Below are positions 1 to 9,347 of a DNA stretch of 64,000 nucleotides, piece after piece. Both the position numbers and the translations under genes were made by a program. Source of the stretch: Enterobacter wuhouensis. GTDB lineage: Bacteria; Pseudomonadota; Gammaproteobacteria; Enterobacterales; Enterobacteriaceae. Location: positions 1 to 64,000 of the forward strand of contig NZ_SJOO01000001.1 in NCBI RefSeq assembly GCF_004331265.1, written 5' to 3'. The notes beneath the pieces were generated by a model. That model worked only from the letters and a program-made list of their open reading frames with translations. It was not told the DNA's origin and did no database searches. How positions within the stretch are numbered: position 1 is the first letter of the stretch; each line of letters opens with the position of its first letter.

Positions 1-88
1 AGGCGCATATTAATGACCCCGCTAAATTGTGTCAACACTAAAATTAACGTGCTGATTCAATTGATTAATTAACCCGCAAACTGCTGTT

Positions 89-886
89 TTAGTGTACCTG
101 AGCGGAGAGATTATCGCCATACTCGCCGTTTTTACGTAAACGCTGCAGCGGGTCCTGCTGGTAAAAATGGCAGAAACGTTGCCACAGCGCCGGAAAGCGT
201 GGGGCAAAAAGCTCAGGCGCGCTGAAGAAATATTCGGACAGCACGGCAAAACACTCTGCGGGATCGGTTGCGGCATAGGCGTCGATGCTGGCCGCGCTCT
301 CACCCACGAGATCAATCTCGTCCTGGATGTTGTCCATTGCCGCATGCAGATCATGCTCCCAGCCCGCGACCTCGCGCAGCGGGATGAACGGCACGCCGCT
401 GGCCCGGTCCCCGTTGCGGGTGTCAAGCTTATGCGCTACTTCGTGAATAATCAGGTTGAAGCCCGAGGCGTCAAATGAATCCTGAATATCCAGCCAGTTG
501 AGAATGATGGGACCCTGCTGCCAGCTTTGCCCGGACTGAACCACGCGCTGGTTATGCACCAGGCCGATATCATCCTGCCACTCGTCGTCCACCACGAACG
601 GGGCAGGATAAATGAGCACTTCATGAAAACCATCCAGCCATTCGATACCCAGCTCCAGCACCGGCAGGCAGAAAAGAAGAGCGATACGCGTATTTTTGAG
701 GGGGTCCAGCTCAAAACCCTGCAGGGGAACCAGGCGCTTTTGCTGCAAAAAACGATCTGCCAGTTGGATCAGTTTTGACTGTTCATCCGGCTGGAGATTA
801 GCCAGAACGGGTATCGCCAGCGCTTCATCCCACGGCAGCGCCATGTTTCGACCAGCTTCATTCGATTTCCAGGGCCACTTAATCAT
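89..886 (-). CDS. mtfA: MtfA, Mlc-titration zinc peptidase
   Basis: Cytosolic zinc metallopeptidase that binds and inactivates the glucose repressor Mlc (DgsA), relieving repression of ptsG. The 265-residue length equals that of E. coli MtfA and the sequence matches it nearly throughout. The gluzincin motif HEVAH (H148, E149, H152) lies in the stretch [12 protein letters not shown], and the downstream conserved [13 protein letters not shown] segment supplies the third metal ligand in the family. The gene stands alone, transcribed toward the left window edge; bases 1-88 hold no gene. Identification is by direct sequence recognition. Confidence 0.95.
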   Translation of the reverse strand: MIKWPWKSNEAGRNMALPWDEALAIPVLANLQPDEQSKLIQLADRFLQQKRLVPLQGFELDPLKNTRIALLFCLPVLELGIEWLDGFHEVLIYPAPFVVDDEWQDDIGLVHNQRVVQSGQSWQQGPIILNWLDIQDSFDASGFNLIIHEVAHKLDTRNGDRASGVPFIPLREVAGWEHDLHAAMDNIQDEIDLVGESAASIDAYAATDPAECFAVLSEYFFSAPELFAPRFPALWQRFCHFYQQDPLQRLRKNGEYGDNLSAQVH

Positions 887-990
887 CGTTTTGCTCGCAA
901 ACTCGTCACTTGAACAAAATTGAAAGGTCAGGTGCTACACACGTTACCACTTCGCTTGTCATCCACGGTAGTGCTTTACCACTATGTCAT

Positions 991-1947
991 TCATTTTGTG
1001 AAGTATGTCGTAGCATCCCTCGCCATCCAGGAGGCTAATTCATCCGCGCGAACGGGCGGCGAGAAGAAATACCCTTGAAAGTAATCCACTTTCTTTTTCC
1101 GCAGATACTCAACCTGGTACGACGTCTCCACCCCTTCGACCAGCACGCTTAACTTCAGCGATTTGGCCATATCGATGACCAAATCAATGAGCCGCGTTGA
1201 GGTATCCTCATACGTCAGCCCGTTGATGAATATCTTATCAATTTTAATCAGGTCGATGGGGAGCGCATTAAGATAGTTCAGATTCGAATAGCCGGTGCCA
1301 AAGTCATCCAGTGCGATGGTGACGTCATGCGCCTGCATCAGGGCGAGGGTTTCCTTGAGCGCCGCCACTTTCTCAAAAGGTTCGCGCTCGAGGATTTCTG
1401 CGGTCAGGCGAATACGTTCTTTCGGAAACCGCCCGAGAAAGGTGCGGCAATCCTCAATAAACGTATCGCTTTGAATATGTGAGGTGGTGAAGTTAAAGCT
1501 TACGTGAAAAGGGTTTTTGCTCGTTGCCAGTATGGCCGGCAGCTCGAGCGCGGCCTGCGCCATCAGATTACGGGTGAGTGGAATAATCAGCCCGCTCTCT
1601 TCCGCCATCGGGATAAAGCTTGCCGGTGAAACCAGCTCGCCTGACGGAGTGGCCCACCGGGCAAGCACTTCGACACCATAAACGTCGCCCGTATCGCTGT
1701 GCACAATCGGCTGATAGAGCGGCACAATTTCATTCTGCTCAATGGCCAGTTCAAGATCTTCATAGGGATTAGGCTCGCGAATAACGTATCGCCACAGCAC
1801 GGCGGCGGTAATGAACGTCATTAGCACGGTCAATAAGACCAAAATCCAGACAATCGGCACGTTGAACGCCACCAGTACGGCTGCACAGAGCAAAATAGCC
1901 AGCATGCAGCACAGGGCGAAAATTATCTTAACTTTCTGTTTTGCCAT
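991..1947 (-). CDS. Membrane-anchored EAL-domain c-di-GMP phosphodiesterase
   Basis: Predicted cyclic di-GMP phosphodiesterase of 318 residues. Two hydrophobic helices occupy about residues 8-52, followed directly by an EAL domain (about 58-312). Catalytic landmarks look intact: the EAL signature reads EVLAR, then FNFT, TAEIL, DDFGTGYS, KIDK, EGVET and QGYFF. There is no GGDEF domain and no periplasmic CSS sensor domain as in the longer PdeC-type proteins, so sensing, if any, must go through the short membrane part. It is divergent from the LysR gene at 2118 with about 170 bases between. Hydrolase activity is inferred from residues only; the exact E. coli counterpart, if any, was not identified. 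Confidence 0.85.
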   Translation of the reverse strand: MAKQKVKIIFALCCMLAILLCAAVLVAFNVPIVWILVLLTVLMTFITAAVLWRYVIREPNPYEDLELAIEQNEIVPLYQPIVHSDTGDVYGVEVLARWATPSGELVSPASFIPMAEESGLIIPLTRNLMAQAALELPAILATSKNPFHVSFNFTTSHIQSDTFIEDCRTFLGRFPKERIRLTAEILEREPFEKVAALKETLALMQAHDVTIALDDFGTGYSNLNYLNALPIDLIKIDKIFINGLTYEDTSTRLIDLVIDMAKSLKLSVLVEGVETSYQVEYLRKKKVDYFQGYFFSPPVRADELASWMARDATTYFTK

Positions 1948-2117
1948 AATTTTTATAGCCTATAAAGTGACATTTTTCGCAGCGTATTTCTCGCAGGCGT
2001 CCGTGCGGTTTTCCTTTTTCCGATTACGCCTCGGCGGCGGGGCGGTTGCCGCTTATGCATAACTCGCTATTATGAATGCATACATTTCCCGAAAGCGCTA
2101 AGGATTGCCAGAAAAAA

Positions 2118-3017
2118 ATGCCCGTCAATTTTGACCTTAACGATCTTTATGCCTTCAGAGCCCTGGTGGAATACGGCAATTTCCGCATTGCCGCAGAATC
2201 TATCTGTCTCTCCCAGTCCGCGCTAAGCCGACGCATTGAGAAGCTGGAGACGGCGGTCGGCGCGAAGCTGTTCGACAGGACCACCCGACGCGTGGCGCTG
2301 ACGTTTTTCGGGCAACGCTTTGCCGAAAGCTGCGGGCAGCTTCTGGGAAGCGTGGAGTCGATGCTGGCAGATATCGATAAAGTCAGCGAGGAACGTACCG
2401 GATCGATCACCGTTGCCGCAGTGCCTTCGGCGGCCTGCCATTTTATGCCGGAGGTGATCCGCCAGTTCCACGCCCGCTATCCGCGCGTGCGCATCAAGCT
2501 TATCGACAGCAGCGCGGGCAATGTCATTGAGGCGGTCGCCAGCGGCCAGGCGGATTTTGGCATCTGTTTTGCGAGGAGCCTTCAGCCGGATATCACCTTT
2601 ATCCCGCTGGTGGAGGATGTTTATGTCGCCGCGTGCCGTCGCGATCATCCCCTGGCGGGGCGAAGGAGCCTGACATGGCAGGCGTTCTACCAGCAGGATT
2701 ACATCAGCCTGGATATCACGTCCGGGAACCGTAATTTGCTCGACCAGATGCTCGGCCATATAAAGCCAGAGCGGCCAGGGATTTGCGAAACCCGCCACGT
2801 CACGACCATGCTGGGTATGGTCGAAGCGGGGATTGGCATTGCTGCCGTCCCCGCGATGTCGATGCCGCGCTCTGAGCATTCATTTCTGACGCATATCCCG
2901 CTGACCGAACCCGAAGTCAAACGCACCGTTGGGCTGATTCGGCGCAGCGGGCGCATTCAGTCGTGGATTGCCGCCGAGCTTGAAGCGCTCATTACGGAAC
3001 GCTATCGCGAGGTGTAG
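2118..3017 (+). CDS. LysR-family transcriptional regulator
   Basis: LysR-type regulator of 299 residues: N-terminal winged helix-turn-helix (about 4-64, with the typical SQSALSRRIEKLE recognition helix) and a C-terminal ligand-binding domain (about 92-295). I chose the ATG at 2118 because it places the HTH at the usual distance from the start; an in-frame ATG at 2076 lacks a ribosome binding site. Its 3' end overlaps the convergent substrate-binding protein gene by 26 bases. By position it may control that gene and the citrate-type carrier, or the divergent EAL gene; the effector is unknown. Confidence 0.85.
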   Translation: MPVNFDLNDLYAFRALVEYGNFRIAAESICLSQSALSRRIEKLETAVGAKLFDRTTRRVALTFFGQRFAESCGQLLGSVESMLADIDKVSEERTGSITVAAVPSAACHFMPEVIRQFHARYPRVRIKLIDSSAGNVIEAVASGQADFGICFARSLQPDITFIPLVEDVYVAACRRDHPLAGRRSLTWQAFYQQDYISLDITSGNRNLLDQMLGHIKPERPGICETRHVTTMLGMVEAGIGIAAVPAMSMPRSEHSFLTHIPLTEPEVKRTVGLIRRSGRIQSWIAAELEALITERYREV

Positions 3018-3783
3018 CGACGGGGATCATCCCGGTTGCGGAGATGGTTTCCCGTGCCTTCGCAGAGGAGAGGAAATCCAGCAGCGCCTTGCCCTCGGTA
3101 GGGTGCGCCGCGCGGGCGGTCACCGCCCCGGCAAAACGGGTAATGTACTGCAGATTATCCGGCAGCTTGCCGACAAAGGTCACGCCGGGAACGGGCAGCA
3201 GCTCGCTTACCTGCTGGAAACCGATGCTGTCTTTGCCTTTCGCCACTTCGGAGGCAACCGGAATACGCTCTACCCTGTGCGCTTTTCCCTCCATTTGCTC
3301 ATTAATCCCCAGCGTTTTGAACAGCTGGCTTTGTACGTACCGGCCGCTGGCGCTGTCGGAGTAGGCGACGGTGCTGGCCTGCAGCAGGGTCCGGCGCAGG
3401 GCGGTATCCGTTCCGATGTCCGGCACCGGAGACCCCGCTTTTACGACCATGCCAATCGGCGAATCCGCCAGCTCAACGCGAGAACCGTCTTTGACCATCC
3501 TGTCGTGCGCCAGCGCGTCCAGCGCGTCGCCAACCATAATCACCACGTCCGCACTTTCACCTCGCGCCAGGCGGTTGGGGATGGCCTGGGGCGTTTTTCC
3601 CATCGACGGACCCGATATCAACACGATGCGATCGCCGCTTTGGGCTTCATACCGTGGCGCCAGCTTTTCCAGTGCGGCTTTGAAACCGCCTGAAATCATG
3701 ACCGTCACCTCCTGAGCCAGCGCGCCTGCGCTGGCCGCCATCAGTACCAGACCGGTCAGTCCTGAACGCATAAATGGGTGCAT
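2992..3783 (-). CDS. Periplasmic ModA-like substrate-binding protein
   Basis: Extracytoplasmic solute-binding protein of 263 residues with a signal peptide (about 1-23, cleavage after AGALA) and a ModA-like (SBP_bac_11) fold: ISGGFKAALEKLAP near the N terminus and GMIPVATP near the end. No ABC permease or ATPase gene is adjacent. Instead it sits 15 bases downstream of the MFS carrier gene and is probably co-transcribed with it. It could be an orphan binding protein for an organic acid or oxyanion. Ligand unknown; molybdate is not implied, because the usual modBC neighbours are missing. Confidence 0.8.
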   Translation of the reverse strand: MHPFMRSGLTGLVLMAASAGALAQEVTVMISGGFKAALEKLAPRYEAQSGDRIVLISGPSMGKTPQAIPNRLARGESADVVIMVGDALDALAHDRMVKDGSRVELADSPIGMVVKAGSPVPDIGTDTALRRTLLQASTVAYSDSASGRYVQSQLFKTLGINEQMEGKAHRVERIPVASEVAKGKDSIGFQQVSELLPVPGVTFVGKLPDNLQYITRFAGAVTARAAHPTEGKALLDFLSSAKARETISATGMIPVATPRDSVP

Positions 3784-3798
3784 AATTTTCCCTCTGTA

Positions 3799-5094
3799 TT
3801 AACGTGCGGTTTGCAGGGTTAAGGCGCTGCGACGATAGAGATAGAGCGTTGCCAGCAGCGCGCAGATCGCGGCGAAGCTCATCCAGTATCCCGGGGAGGC
3901 TTTATCACCGGTGTACTCAATCAGGGCCGTTGAAATGACGGGCGTAAACCCACCAAAGATCGCGGTGGCGAGGCTATACGCCAGAGAGAACCCGGCGACG
4001 CGCACCTCAACCGGCATGATCTCCGTCAGCGCCGGGATCATCGCGCCGTTATACAGGCCGTACAGGAAAGAGAGCCACAGCAGCATGCTCAGCATCATGG
4101 AGAAGCTCGGCGCCTCTGCCAGCAGCGTCAGGGCCGGATAGCTGGTCGCCAGCGCAAGCAGCGTCATGGCAATCAGCACGGGCTTACGTCCGAAACGGTC
4201 GGACAGCGCGCCGCCTATCGGTAGCCAGATAAAGTTGGCGATGGCGACCAGCAGCGTGACCAGCAGGCTGTCAGAGGCGCTAAGCATTAAGACTTTTTTA
4301 CCGAAGGTTGGCGCGTAGACGGTGATCAGATAGAACGCCGTGGTGGTCATCGCCACCATCAGCATGCCCGCGACCACAACCGGCCAGTTTGCCAGCAGGG
4401 TAGTAAACACCTGACGCATCGCCAGGGTATGGCTGCGGGCGCGGAACGCGTCGGTCTCTTCCAGCCTGCGGCGCAGGAAAAAGATAAAGGGCACAATCAT
4501 GCAGCCGAACAGGAACGGAATGCGCCAGCCCCACTCACGAATGGCGCTCTCTTCCATCAGCGCGTTCAGCGCAAAGCCCATTGCGGCGGCCACCATAATT
4601 GCTACCTGCTGGCTGCCGGATTGCCAGCTGGTGAAAAATCCCTTGCGGCCCGGGGTGGCAATTTCGGCAAGATAGACCGACACGCCGCCAAGCTCTGCCC
4701 CGGCGGAAAAGCCCTGCAGCAGTCGCCCGACCAGCACCAGCAGCGGAGCCCACAGGCCGATGCTCTCATAGGAGGGGATCAGCACAATCAGGAAGGTTCC
4801 GGCCGCCATAATCGACAGCGTAGTAATCAAGCCTTTGCGCCGACCCACCTTATCGATGTACGCCCCAAGGACGATTGCGCCGATGGGGCGCATCAGGAAG
4901 CCTGCGCCGAAGACGGCGAAGGTCATCATCAGCGAAGCAAACTCGCTGCTTGCCGGGAAGAACGTATGCGCGATGTAGGTGGCATAAAACCCGAACAGGA
5001 AGAAGTCAAATTGCTCAAGGAAATTGCCCGAAGTGACGCGAAGTATCGCGCCCGCTCTGGCGCGAACGGTTGCAGGTAAGGGTGAGGAAATCAT
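3799..5094 (-). CDS. citA: CitA-type citrate/tricarboxylate:H+ symporter (MFS)
   Basis: Inner-membrane major facilitator carrier of 431 residues with 12 predicted helices, very similar to the CitA/TcuC citrate and tricarballylate proton symporters. Conserved segments include [19 protein letters not shown] at the N terminus, the MFS loop motif DKVGRRKG after helix 2 and SDRFGRKP after helix 8. The ATG at 5094 follows a GGAG and gives exactly the CitA length; the frame is open to 5181 but that start has no support. It forms a likely operon with the binding protein downstream. The substrate is inferred from the family; citrate and tricarballylate carriers are hard to tell apart by sequence. Confidence 0.82.
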   Translation of the reverse strand: MISSPLPATVRARAGAILRVTSGNFLEQFDFFLFGFYATYIAHTFFPASSEFASLMMTFAVFGAGFLMRPIGAIVLGAYIDKVGRRKGLITTLSIMAAGTFLIVLIPSYESIGLWAPLLVLVGRLLQGFSAGAELGGVSVYLAEIATPGRKGFFTSWQSGSQQVAIMVAAAMGFALNALMEESAIREWGWRIPFLFGCMIVPFIFFLRRRLEETDAFRARSHTLAMRQVFTTLLANWPVVVAGMLMVAMTTTAFYLITVYAPTFGKKVLMLSASDSLLVTLLVAIANFIWLPIGGALSDRFGRKPVLIAMTLLALATSYPALTLLAEAPSFSMMLSMLLWLSFLYGLYNGAMIPALTEIMPVEVRVAGFSLAYSLATAIFGGFTPVISTALIEYTGDKASPGYWMSFAAICALLATLYLYRRSALTLQTAR

Positions 5095-5325
5095 CGTAGT
5101 CTCCAGTTTATTATTGACGTGTTGTCCGTCTGTTTCTGAAAACTGGATCAGGAAAGGTAAATAGATAAGCGCATTTGGCACATAGGCTGATGCGTTCTGT
5201 GCATCAATGGCAATATGTTGTTGGGAAGTTATTTGCTTAACAATAACTTAACAAAAAGGGCGGTTATTGAATCTCCGGGTTTATGTAAGTCATTGATATT
5301 GCGATTTTGTGAAGTCGCGCAGGGG

Positions 5326-5348
5326 AAAAGCCAGGCGTAGCCTGGCTT
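5326..5348 (-). terminator. Rho-independent terminator after the serine hydrolase gene
   Basis: Perfect 8-bp stem AAGCCAGG/CCTGGCTT with a 5-base loop; on the minus strand it is followed by TTTT. It lies 8 bases past the stop of the gene at 5356. Confidence 0.7.
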
Positions 5349-5355
5349 ACAGGAT

Positions 5356-6654
5356 TCAGCGCAGCGCGTTGGCAATGGCGCTAAACATCAGCGATGCCTC
5401 CAGCGGCTGGGCGCTGAATGACGGTTCCGCCTGGGGCCAGGTGGACCACTGAACGATCGTCAGGTTTTCCGCTGGGTTAACCATGATCATCTGGCCAAAT
5501 ATCCCCAGCGCCCAGAGCGAGCCTTTCAGCGAGGCCTGCGCGCTCGGCTGAACGTTGGCGGCATTGACCGGTACTTCGTTGTTCCACCACTGATAGCCGT
5601 ACAGCCCTTGAGGATGCGCGTCCGACACCGATCCTGTGGCACGGGTCCAGCGTGACGACTCTTTCACCCAGCCGTCAGGCAGGATCTGTTTACCGTTCGG
5701 CAGCGTGCCGTTATGCCGGATAAACTCGCCAAAGCGCCCCCAGTCCTCAAGAGTAGCGTTGAACCCGTGGGCGCCGACATCGTGCTGACCTTTGCTATAG
5801 GCATGCCACACGCCGTCGCTCGCCATGCCGTACGGCTGCCAGATGCTTTGCTCCAGATACGCGGCGAGCGTCATGCCGGTGGCGCGCTCGAGCACGTCAC
5901 CCAGCAGCCATGCGCCGCCGGAGGAGTAGGACCAGTGCTCTCCGGCCGGGTGTTCACGGCGTAAGCCTGAAACCAGCTTGCGCACGCAGTCGTAAGTACC
6001 GGGCCTGGCTTCGCACTCGGTGAGCTGCGCGAAGTCGGAGTTCGGGTTGGTGTAATCCTCATTCCACGCCACGCCCGAGGTATGGGTAATCAGCTGCTTC
6101 AGCGTCACGCCGTCCCAGGCGGTGCCCTTTAAATCCGGTTCGTATCGGGTGATGAGATCGTCCAGCGAGTGGATTTTGCCCTCTTTAATCGCCACGCCGA
6201 CCAGCGCCGATACCACCGATTTGCCCACCGAGCGCGACGTCCAGAGCGTGGAGTCGGTGTTGCCTTCGCCGAGATATTTAAAGGCGACCTTACCGTCTTT
6301 CAATACCAGCATGCCGCTCACGTTCTGGCGCTTAAGGTAATCCTGAAGGCTGTAGGTCTTACCGTTCACCTGATAGCGGGCATCCGTCAGGGGTTTCTCT
6401 GCCGCCAGCAGCGGCGTGGCGTTGCCGTGACGGAACACATCGCCGGCGTAGTTGCGGTAATCATTGCGAAAGCCGACGACGCGATCGGCCTGGCTCCAGG
6501 TGAGCATGCTGTGCGTGTCCGGCAGTTTGCTATCGAAAGGAGCCGGACAGGCGTTCAGTTCGGTGCCTTTGCAGGCGGCCATGGCGGCAGGGGATAACAG
6601 GCTGCCGAGAACCAGGCCCGCCAGCAGGGTGATGTTTAACGGTGTGTTTTTCAT
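5356..6654 (-). CDS. Secreted serine hydrolase, class C beta-lactamase fold
   Basis: Protein of 432 residues with a signal peptide (about 1-27, ending PAAMA) and a beta-lactamase/transpeptidase-like domain (Pfam PF00144 type, about 105-425). The active-site SxxK motif is S142-V-G-K145, and the second motif is Y-S-S in HWSYSSGG. This pattern is shared by EstB-type esterases and 6-aminohexanoate-dimer hydrolases rather than true AmpC, so beta-lactam resistance should not be assumed. It is divergent from a LysR gene 95 bases away that probably regulates it. Natural substrate unknown. Confidence 0.85.
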   Translation of the reverse strand: MKNTPLNITLLAGLVLGSLLSPAAMAACKGTELNACPAPFDSKLPDTHSMLTWSQADRVVGFRNDYRNYAGDVFRHGNATPLLAAEKPLTDARYQVNGKTYSLQDYLKRQNVSGMLVLKDGKVAFKYLGEGNTDSTLWTSRSVGKSVVSALVGVAIKEGKIHSLDDLITRYEPDLKGTAWDGVTLKQLITHTSGVAWNEDYTNPNSDFAQLTECEARPGTYDCVRKLVSGLRREHPAGEHWSYSSGGAWLLGDVLERATGMTLAAYLEQSIWQPYGMASDGVWHAYSKGQHDVGAHGFNATLEDWGRFGEFIRHNGTLPNGKQILPDGWVKESSRWTRATGSVSDAHPQGLYGYQWWNNEVPVNAANVQPSAQASLKGSLWALGIFGQMIMVNPAENLTIVQWSTWPQAEPSFSAQPLEASLMFSAIANALR

Positions 6655-6748
6655 ATCGATCTCATTTAGCTCTTAAGTGACTTCAGTTTAAGAACCTGAG
6701 GCCTATAATAAAAAACGCGTAATGGGGGAAAATCCCCCGAAATTTCAC

Positions 6749-7654
6749 ATGGAGAAGAGTGTGGCGACGTTGAGCTATTCCTTTGCGCAGCTTGAGGCGT
6801 TTACCGCCGTGGCCGAGCACGGCAGCCTGAGCCAGGCGGCGGTTAAGCTGAAAAAAGACCGCACTACGCTGCGCGATCTGATTGATTTTCTGGAGGATGG
6901 ACTGGGATATGCGCTATTCCTTCGCGAAGGACGCACCCTGCGGTTAACGCCGGAGGGGGAGCAGCTTCAGCGGCAGGCACATCTGCTGATGCGGCAGGTG
7001 AGGGCATTTGAAGCCTTCGCCCGGGAGGTGCCCGCCAGCCCAGCGCAGGGTATTTCCCTCGTTTACGATCCCTTTACCCCGAGAGCATTTTTACAGACGC
7101 TGATTGCCGACATGGCTAAACGCAACATCCGCCTGAGCCTGACCTGCGCCTCGCGCGATGAAGCGGAGAGCCTGCTTGCCGCGGGCAGGGCGGATCTCGG
7201 CATTTGCCAGGCGCGCAACCGCAGCGTGGGCAATGAGATGGAGTGGCGGGCGCTCGGGGCGATTGATATGGATTTCTATGCCTCTGCGACGCTTTTTACG
7301 GATATCACCTCCCCGCTGTCGCTGCTCGATCTCTCTCTGGTGCCGCAGGTGATTATGCACGCGGCCTCAGACGAACCGGTGGCGCGCCGCCTGCAAATCT
7401 CAGGGCACACGATTTTTACCAACGAGCTGGAGATGCTGCGTGGCCTGCTGGTCCAGGGCTGCGGCTGGGGATTTCTGCCGACGCATTTTCATGCGGCCGA
7501 GTGGGAAAACGTAAAAAGGCTGCGCACCGAAGTGGGCAGCCAGGGGATTAGTCAGACGATGGTCACCATCTGGAAGCCAGGCAGCGACAAGCGCGCCATC
7601 ATTGCTGACGCGCTGGGGCTATTGCCGGACCTGTGGAAGCACTCAGCGCTGTGA
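6749..7654 (+). CDS. LysR-family regulator, divergent from serine hydrolase
   Basis: LysR-like regulator of about 301 residues with an N-terminal HTH ([20 protein letters not shown]) and a LysR substrate-binding domain. Start is uncertain: ATG 6749 has no ribosome binding site, whereas GTG 6761 follows GGAG with a 6-base gap and may be the true start. The recognition helix ([15 protein letters not shown]) is unusual for LysR proteins, which normally have an S-x-x-S-x-x-I pattern. Its 3' end overlaps the convergent fumarase gene by 12 bases. Probable target is the divergent serine hydrolase. Confidence 0.8.
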   Translation: MEKSVATLSYSFAQLEAFTAVAEHGSLSQAAVKLKKDRTTLRDLIDFLEDGLGYALFLREGRTLRLTPEGEQLQRQAHLLMRQVRAFEAFAREVPASPAQGISLVYDPFTPRAFLQTLIADMAKRNIRLSLTCASRDEAESLLAAGRADLGICQARNRSVGNEMEWRALGAIDMDFYASATLFTDITSPLSLLDLSLVPQVIMHAASDEPVARRLQISGHTIFTNELEMLRGLLVQGCGWGFLPTHFHAAEWENVKRLRTEVGSQGISQTMVTIWKPGSDKRAIIADALGLLPDLWKHSAL

Positions 7655-9292
7655 ACAGCCTTTGCACTGTTTGTTCTGGATCTGCTGGAAGAAATCATTG
7701 CCTTTGTCATCCACGAGGATAAACGCCGGGAAGTTTTCCACCTCAATTTTCCAGATCGCTTCCATACCCAGCTCAGGGTAGGCCACGCACTCCAGGCTCT
7801 TGATGCTGTTTTGCGCCAGCACCGCCGCCGGGCCGCCGATGCTGCCGAGGTAGAAGCCGCCGTGCTTGTGGCAGGCGTCCGTCACCTGCTGGCTGCGGTT
7901 GCCTTTTGCCAGCATGATCATGCTCGCGCCGTGGGATTGCAGTAAATCCACGTACGAGTCCATGCGGCCTGCCGTGGTCGGGCCGAGTGAGCCAGACGCG
8001 TAACCTTCCGGCGTTTTGGCCGGGCCCGCGTAGTAAATCGGATGATCTTTGACGTACTGCGGCAGTTCTTCCCCGTTGTCGAGCAGCTCTTTCAGCTTCG
8101 CGTGGGCGATATCGCGTGCCACGATGATGGTGCCGTTCAGCGACAGGCGGGTGGAGACCGGGTGCGCGGAAAGCTGCGCCAGGATCTCGCCCATCGGCTT
8201 GTTCAGGTTGATGCTCACCACCTCGCCTTCGCCCTGCTGGCGCAGGGATTCAGGAATGTACTGGCCCGGATTGTGCTCCAGCTTCTCGATCCAGATCCCG
8301 TCGCGGTTGATTTTTGCCTTGATGTTGCGGTCCGCAGAGCAGGAGACGCCCATGCCGATTGGGCAGGAGGCACCGTGGCGCGGCAGGCGGATCACGCGGA
8401 TATCGTGGGCGAAATATTTCCCGCCGAACTGCGCGCCAAGGCCGAGGTTCTGCGCTTCCTGGAGCAGTTCCTGCTCGAGCTGAACGTCGCGGAACGCCTG
8501 GCCGTGCTCATTGCCTTCGGTCGGCAGCGCGTCGTAGTAGCGGGTGGAGGCCAGCTTCACGGTTTTCAGCGTGGCTTCCGCTGAGGTTCCACCGATCACA
8601 AACGCGATATGGTACGGCGGGCAGGCCGCGGTGCCCAGGGTGCGCATCTTCTCAACCAGGTAGTTTTTCAGCTTCGCCGGGGTAATCAGCGCCTTGGTTT
8701 CCTGGTAGAGATAGGTTTTGTTGGCTGAACCGCCGCCTTTGGCCATGCACAGGAATTTATACTCGTCGCCGTCCACGCTGTAGAGGTCAATCTGCGCGGG
8801 CAGGTTGGTGCCGGTATTCACCTCTTTATACATATCCAGCGCGGCGTTCTGCGAGTAGCGCAGGTTGTCTTCAATGTAGGTGTTATACACGCCCTGGCTC
8901 AGGGCCGCTTCGTCACCGCCGCCGGTCCAGACGCGCTGGCCTTTTTTGCCCATAATGATCGCGGTGCCGGTATCCTGACAGGTTGGCAGCACGCCTTTTG
9001 CGGCAATTTCAGAGTTACGCAAGAACTGCAGGGCAACGTATTTGTCGTTCTGGCTGGCTTCCGGGTCGTTCAGGATCGCGGCAACCTGCTTCTGATGGGA
9101 AGGACGCAGCATAAACGCGGCATCGTGGAAGGCCTGCTGCGCCAGCAGGGTAAGCGCTTCCGGCTCCACCTTCAGGACTTCCTGACCGTCGAACTCGGCA
9201 ACGGAGACGTGCTCGTTGGTCAGCAGATAGTATTCGGTGTCATCGTGCGCGAGCGGGAAGGGGTTCTGGTAGAAAAACGGTTTATTCGACAT
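7643..9292 (-). CDS. fumA: Class I (4Fe-4S) fumarate hydratase
   Basis: Oxygen-sensitive fumarase that interconverts malate and fumarate. The 549-residue length fits FumA/FumB of E. coli and the sequence matches along its whole length. Three cysteines suited to binding the catalytic [4Fe-4S] cluster are in [19 protein letters not shown] and the [12 protein letters not shown] region. Start at 9292 follows GGAGCG and gives MSNKPF. It lies downstream of the dicarboxylate carrier on the same strand. FumA and FumB cannot be separated by sequence alone; the neighbourhood (carrier, fumarate reductase, dcuSR) suggests the FumB-like anaerobic role. Confidence 0.93.
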   Translation of the reverse strand: MSNKPFFYQNPFPLAHDDTEYYLLTNEHVSVAEFDGQEVLKVEPEALTLLAQQAFHDAAFMLRPSHQKQVAAILNDPEASQNDKYVALQFLRNSEIAAKGVLPTCQDTGTAIIMGKKGQRVWTGGGDEAALSQGVYNTYIEDNLRYSQNAALDMYKEVNTGTNLPAQIDLYSVDGDEYKFLCMAKGGGSANKTYLYQETKALITPAKLKNYLVEKMRTLGTAACPPYHIAFVIGGTSAEATLKTVKLASTRYYDALPTEGNEHGQAFRDVQLEQELLQEAQNLGLGAQFGGKYFAHDIRVIRLPRHGASCPIGMGVSCSADRNIKAKINRDGIWIEKLEHNPGQYIPESLRQQGEGEVVSINLNKPMGEILAQLSAHPVSTRLSLNGTIIVARDIAHAKLKELLDNGEELPQYVKDHPIYYAGPAKTPEGYASGSLGPTTAGRMDSYVDLLQSHGASMIMLAKGNRSQQVTDACHKHGGFYLGSIGGPAAVLAQNSIKSLECVAYPELGMEAIWKIEVENFPAFILVDDKGNDFFQQIQNKQCKGCSQR

Positions 9293-9307
9293 AGCGTATC
9301 GCTCCAT

Positions 9308-9340
9308 AAAAATAAAACCGCCGGAGGAGAAGTCCGGCGG
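9308..9340 (-). terminator. Terminator-like hairpin between carrier and fumarase genes
   Basis: Perfect 8-bp stem CCGCCGGA/TCCGGCGG, loop of 7; on the minus strand it is followed by TTTTATTTTT. It lies just after the carrier stop and before the fumarase ribosome binding site, so it may partly uncouple fumarase expression from that of the carrier. Confidence 0.65.
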
Positions 9341-9347
9341 TCAGGAA

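Noticed and set aside
5356..6654. AmpC-type beta-lactamase
   Set aside because: SxxK and Y-S-S fit the esterase/NylB-like branch rather than AmpC (Y-A-N, K-T-G); the AmpC-linked ampR context is absent.
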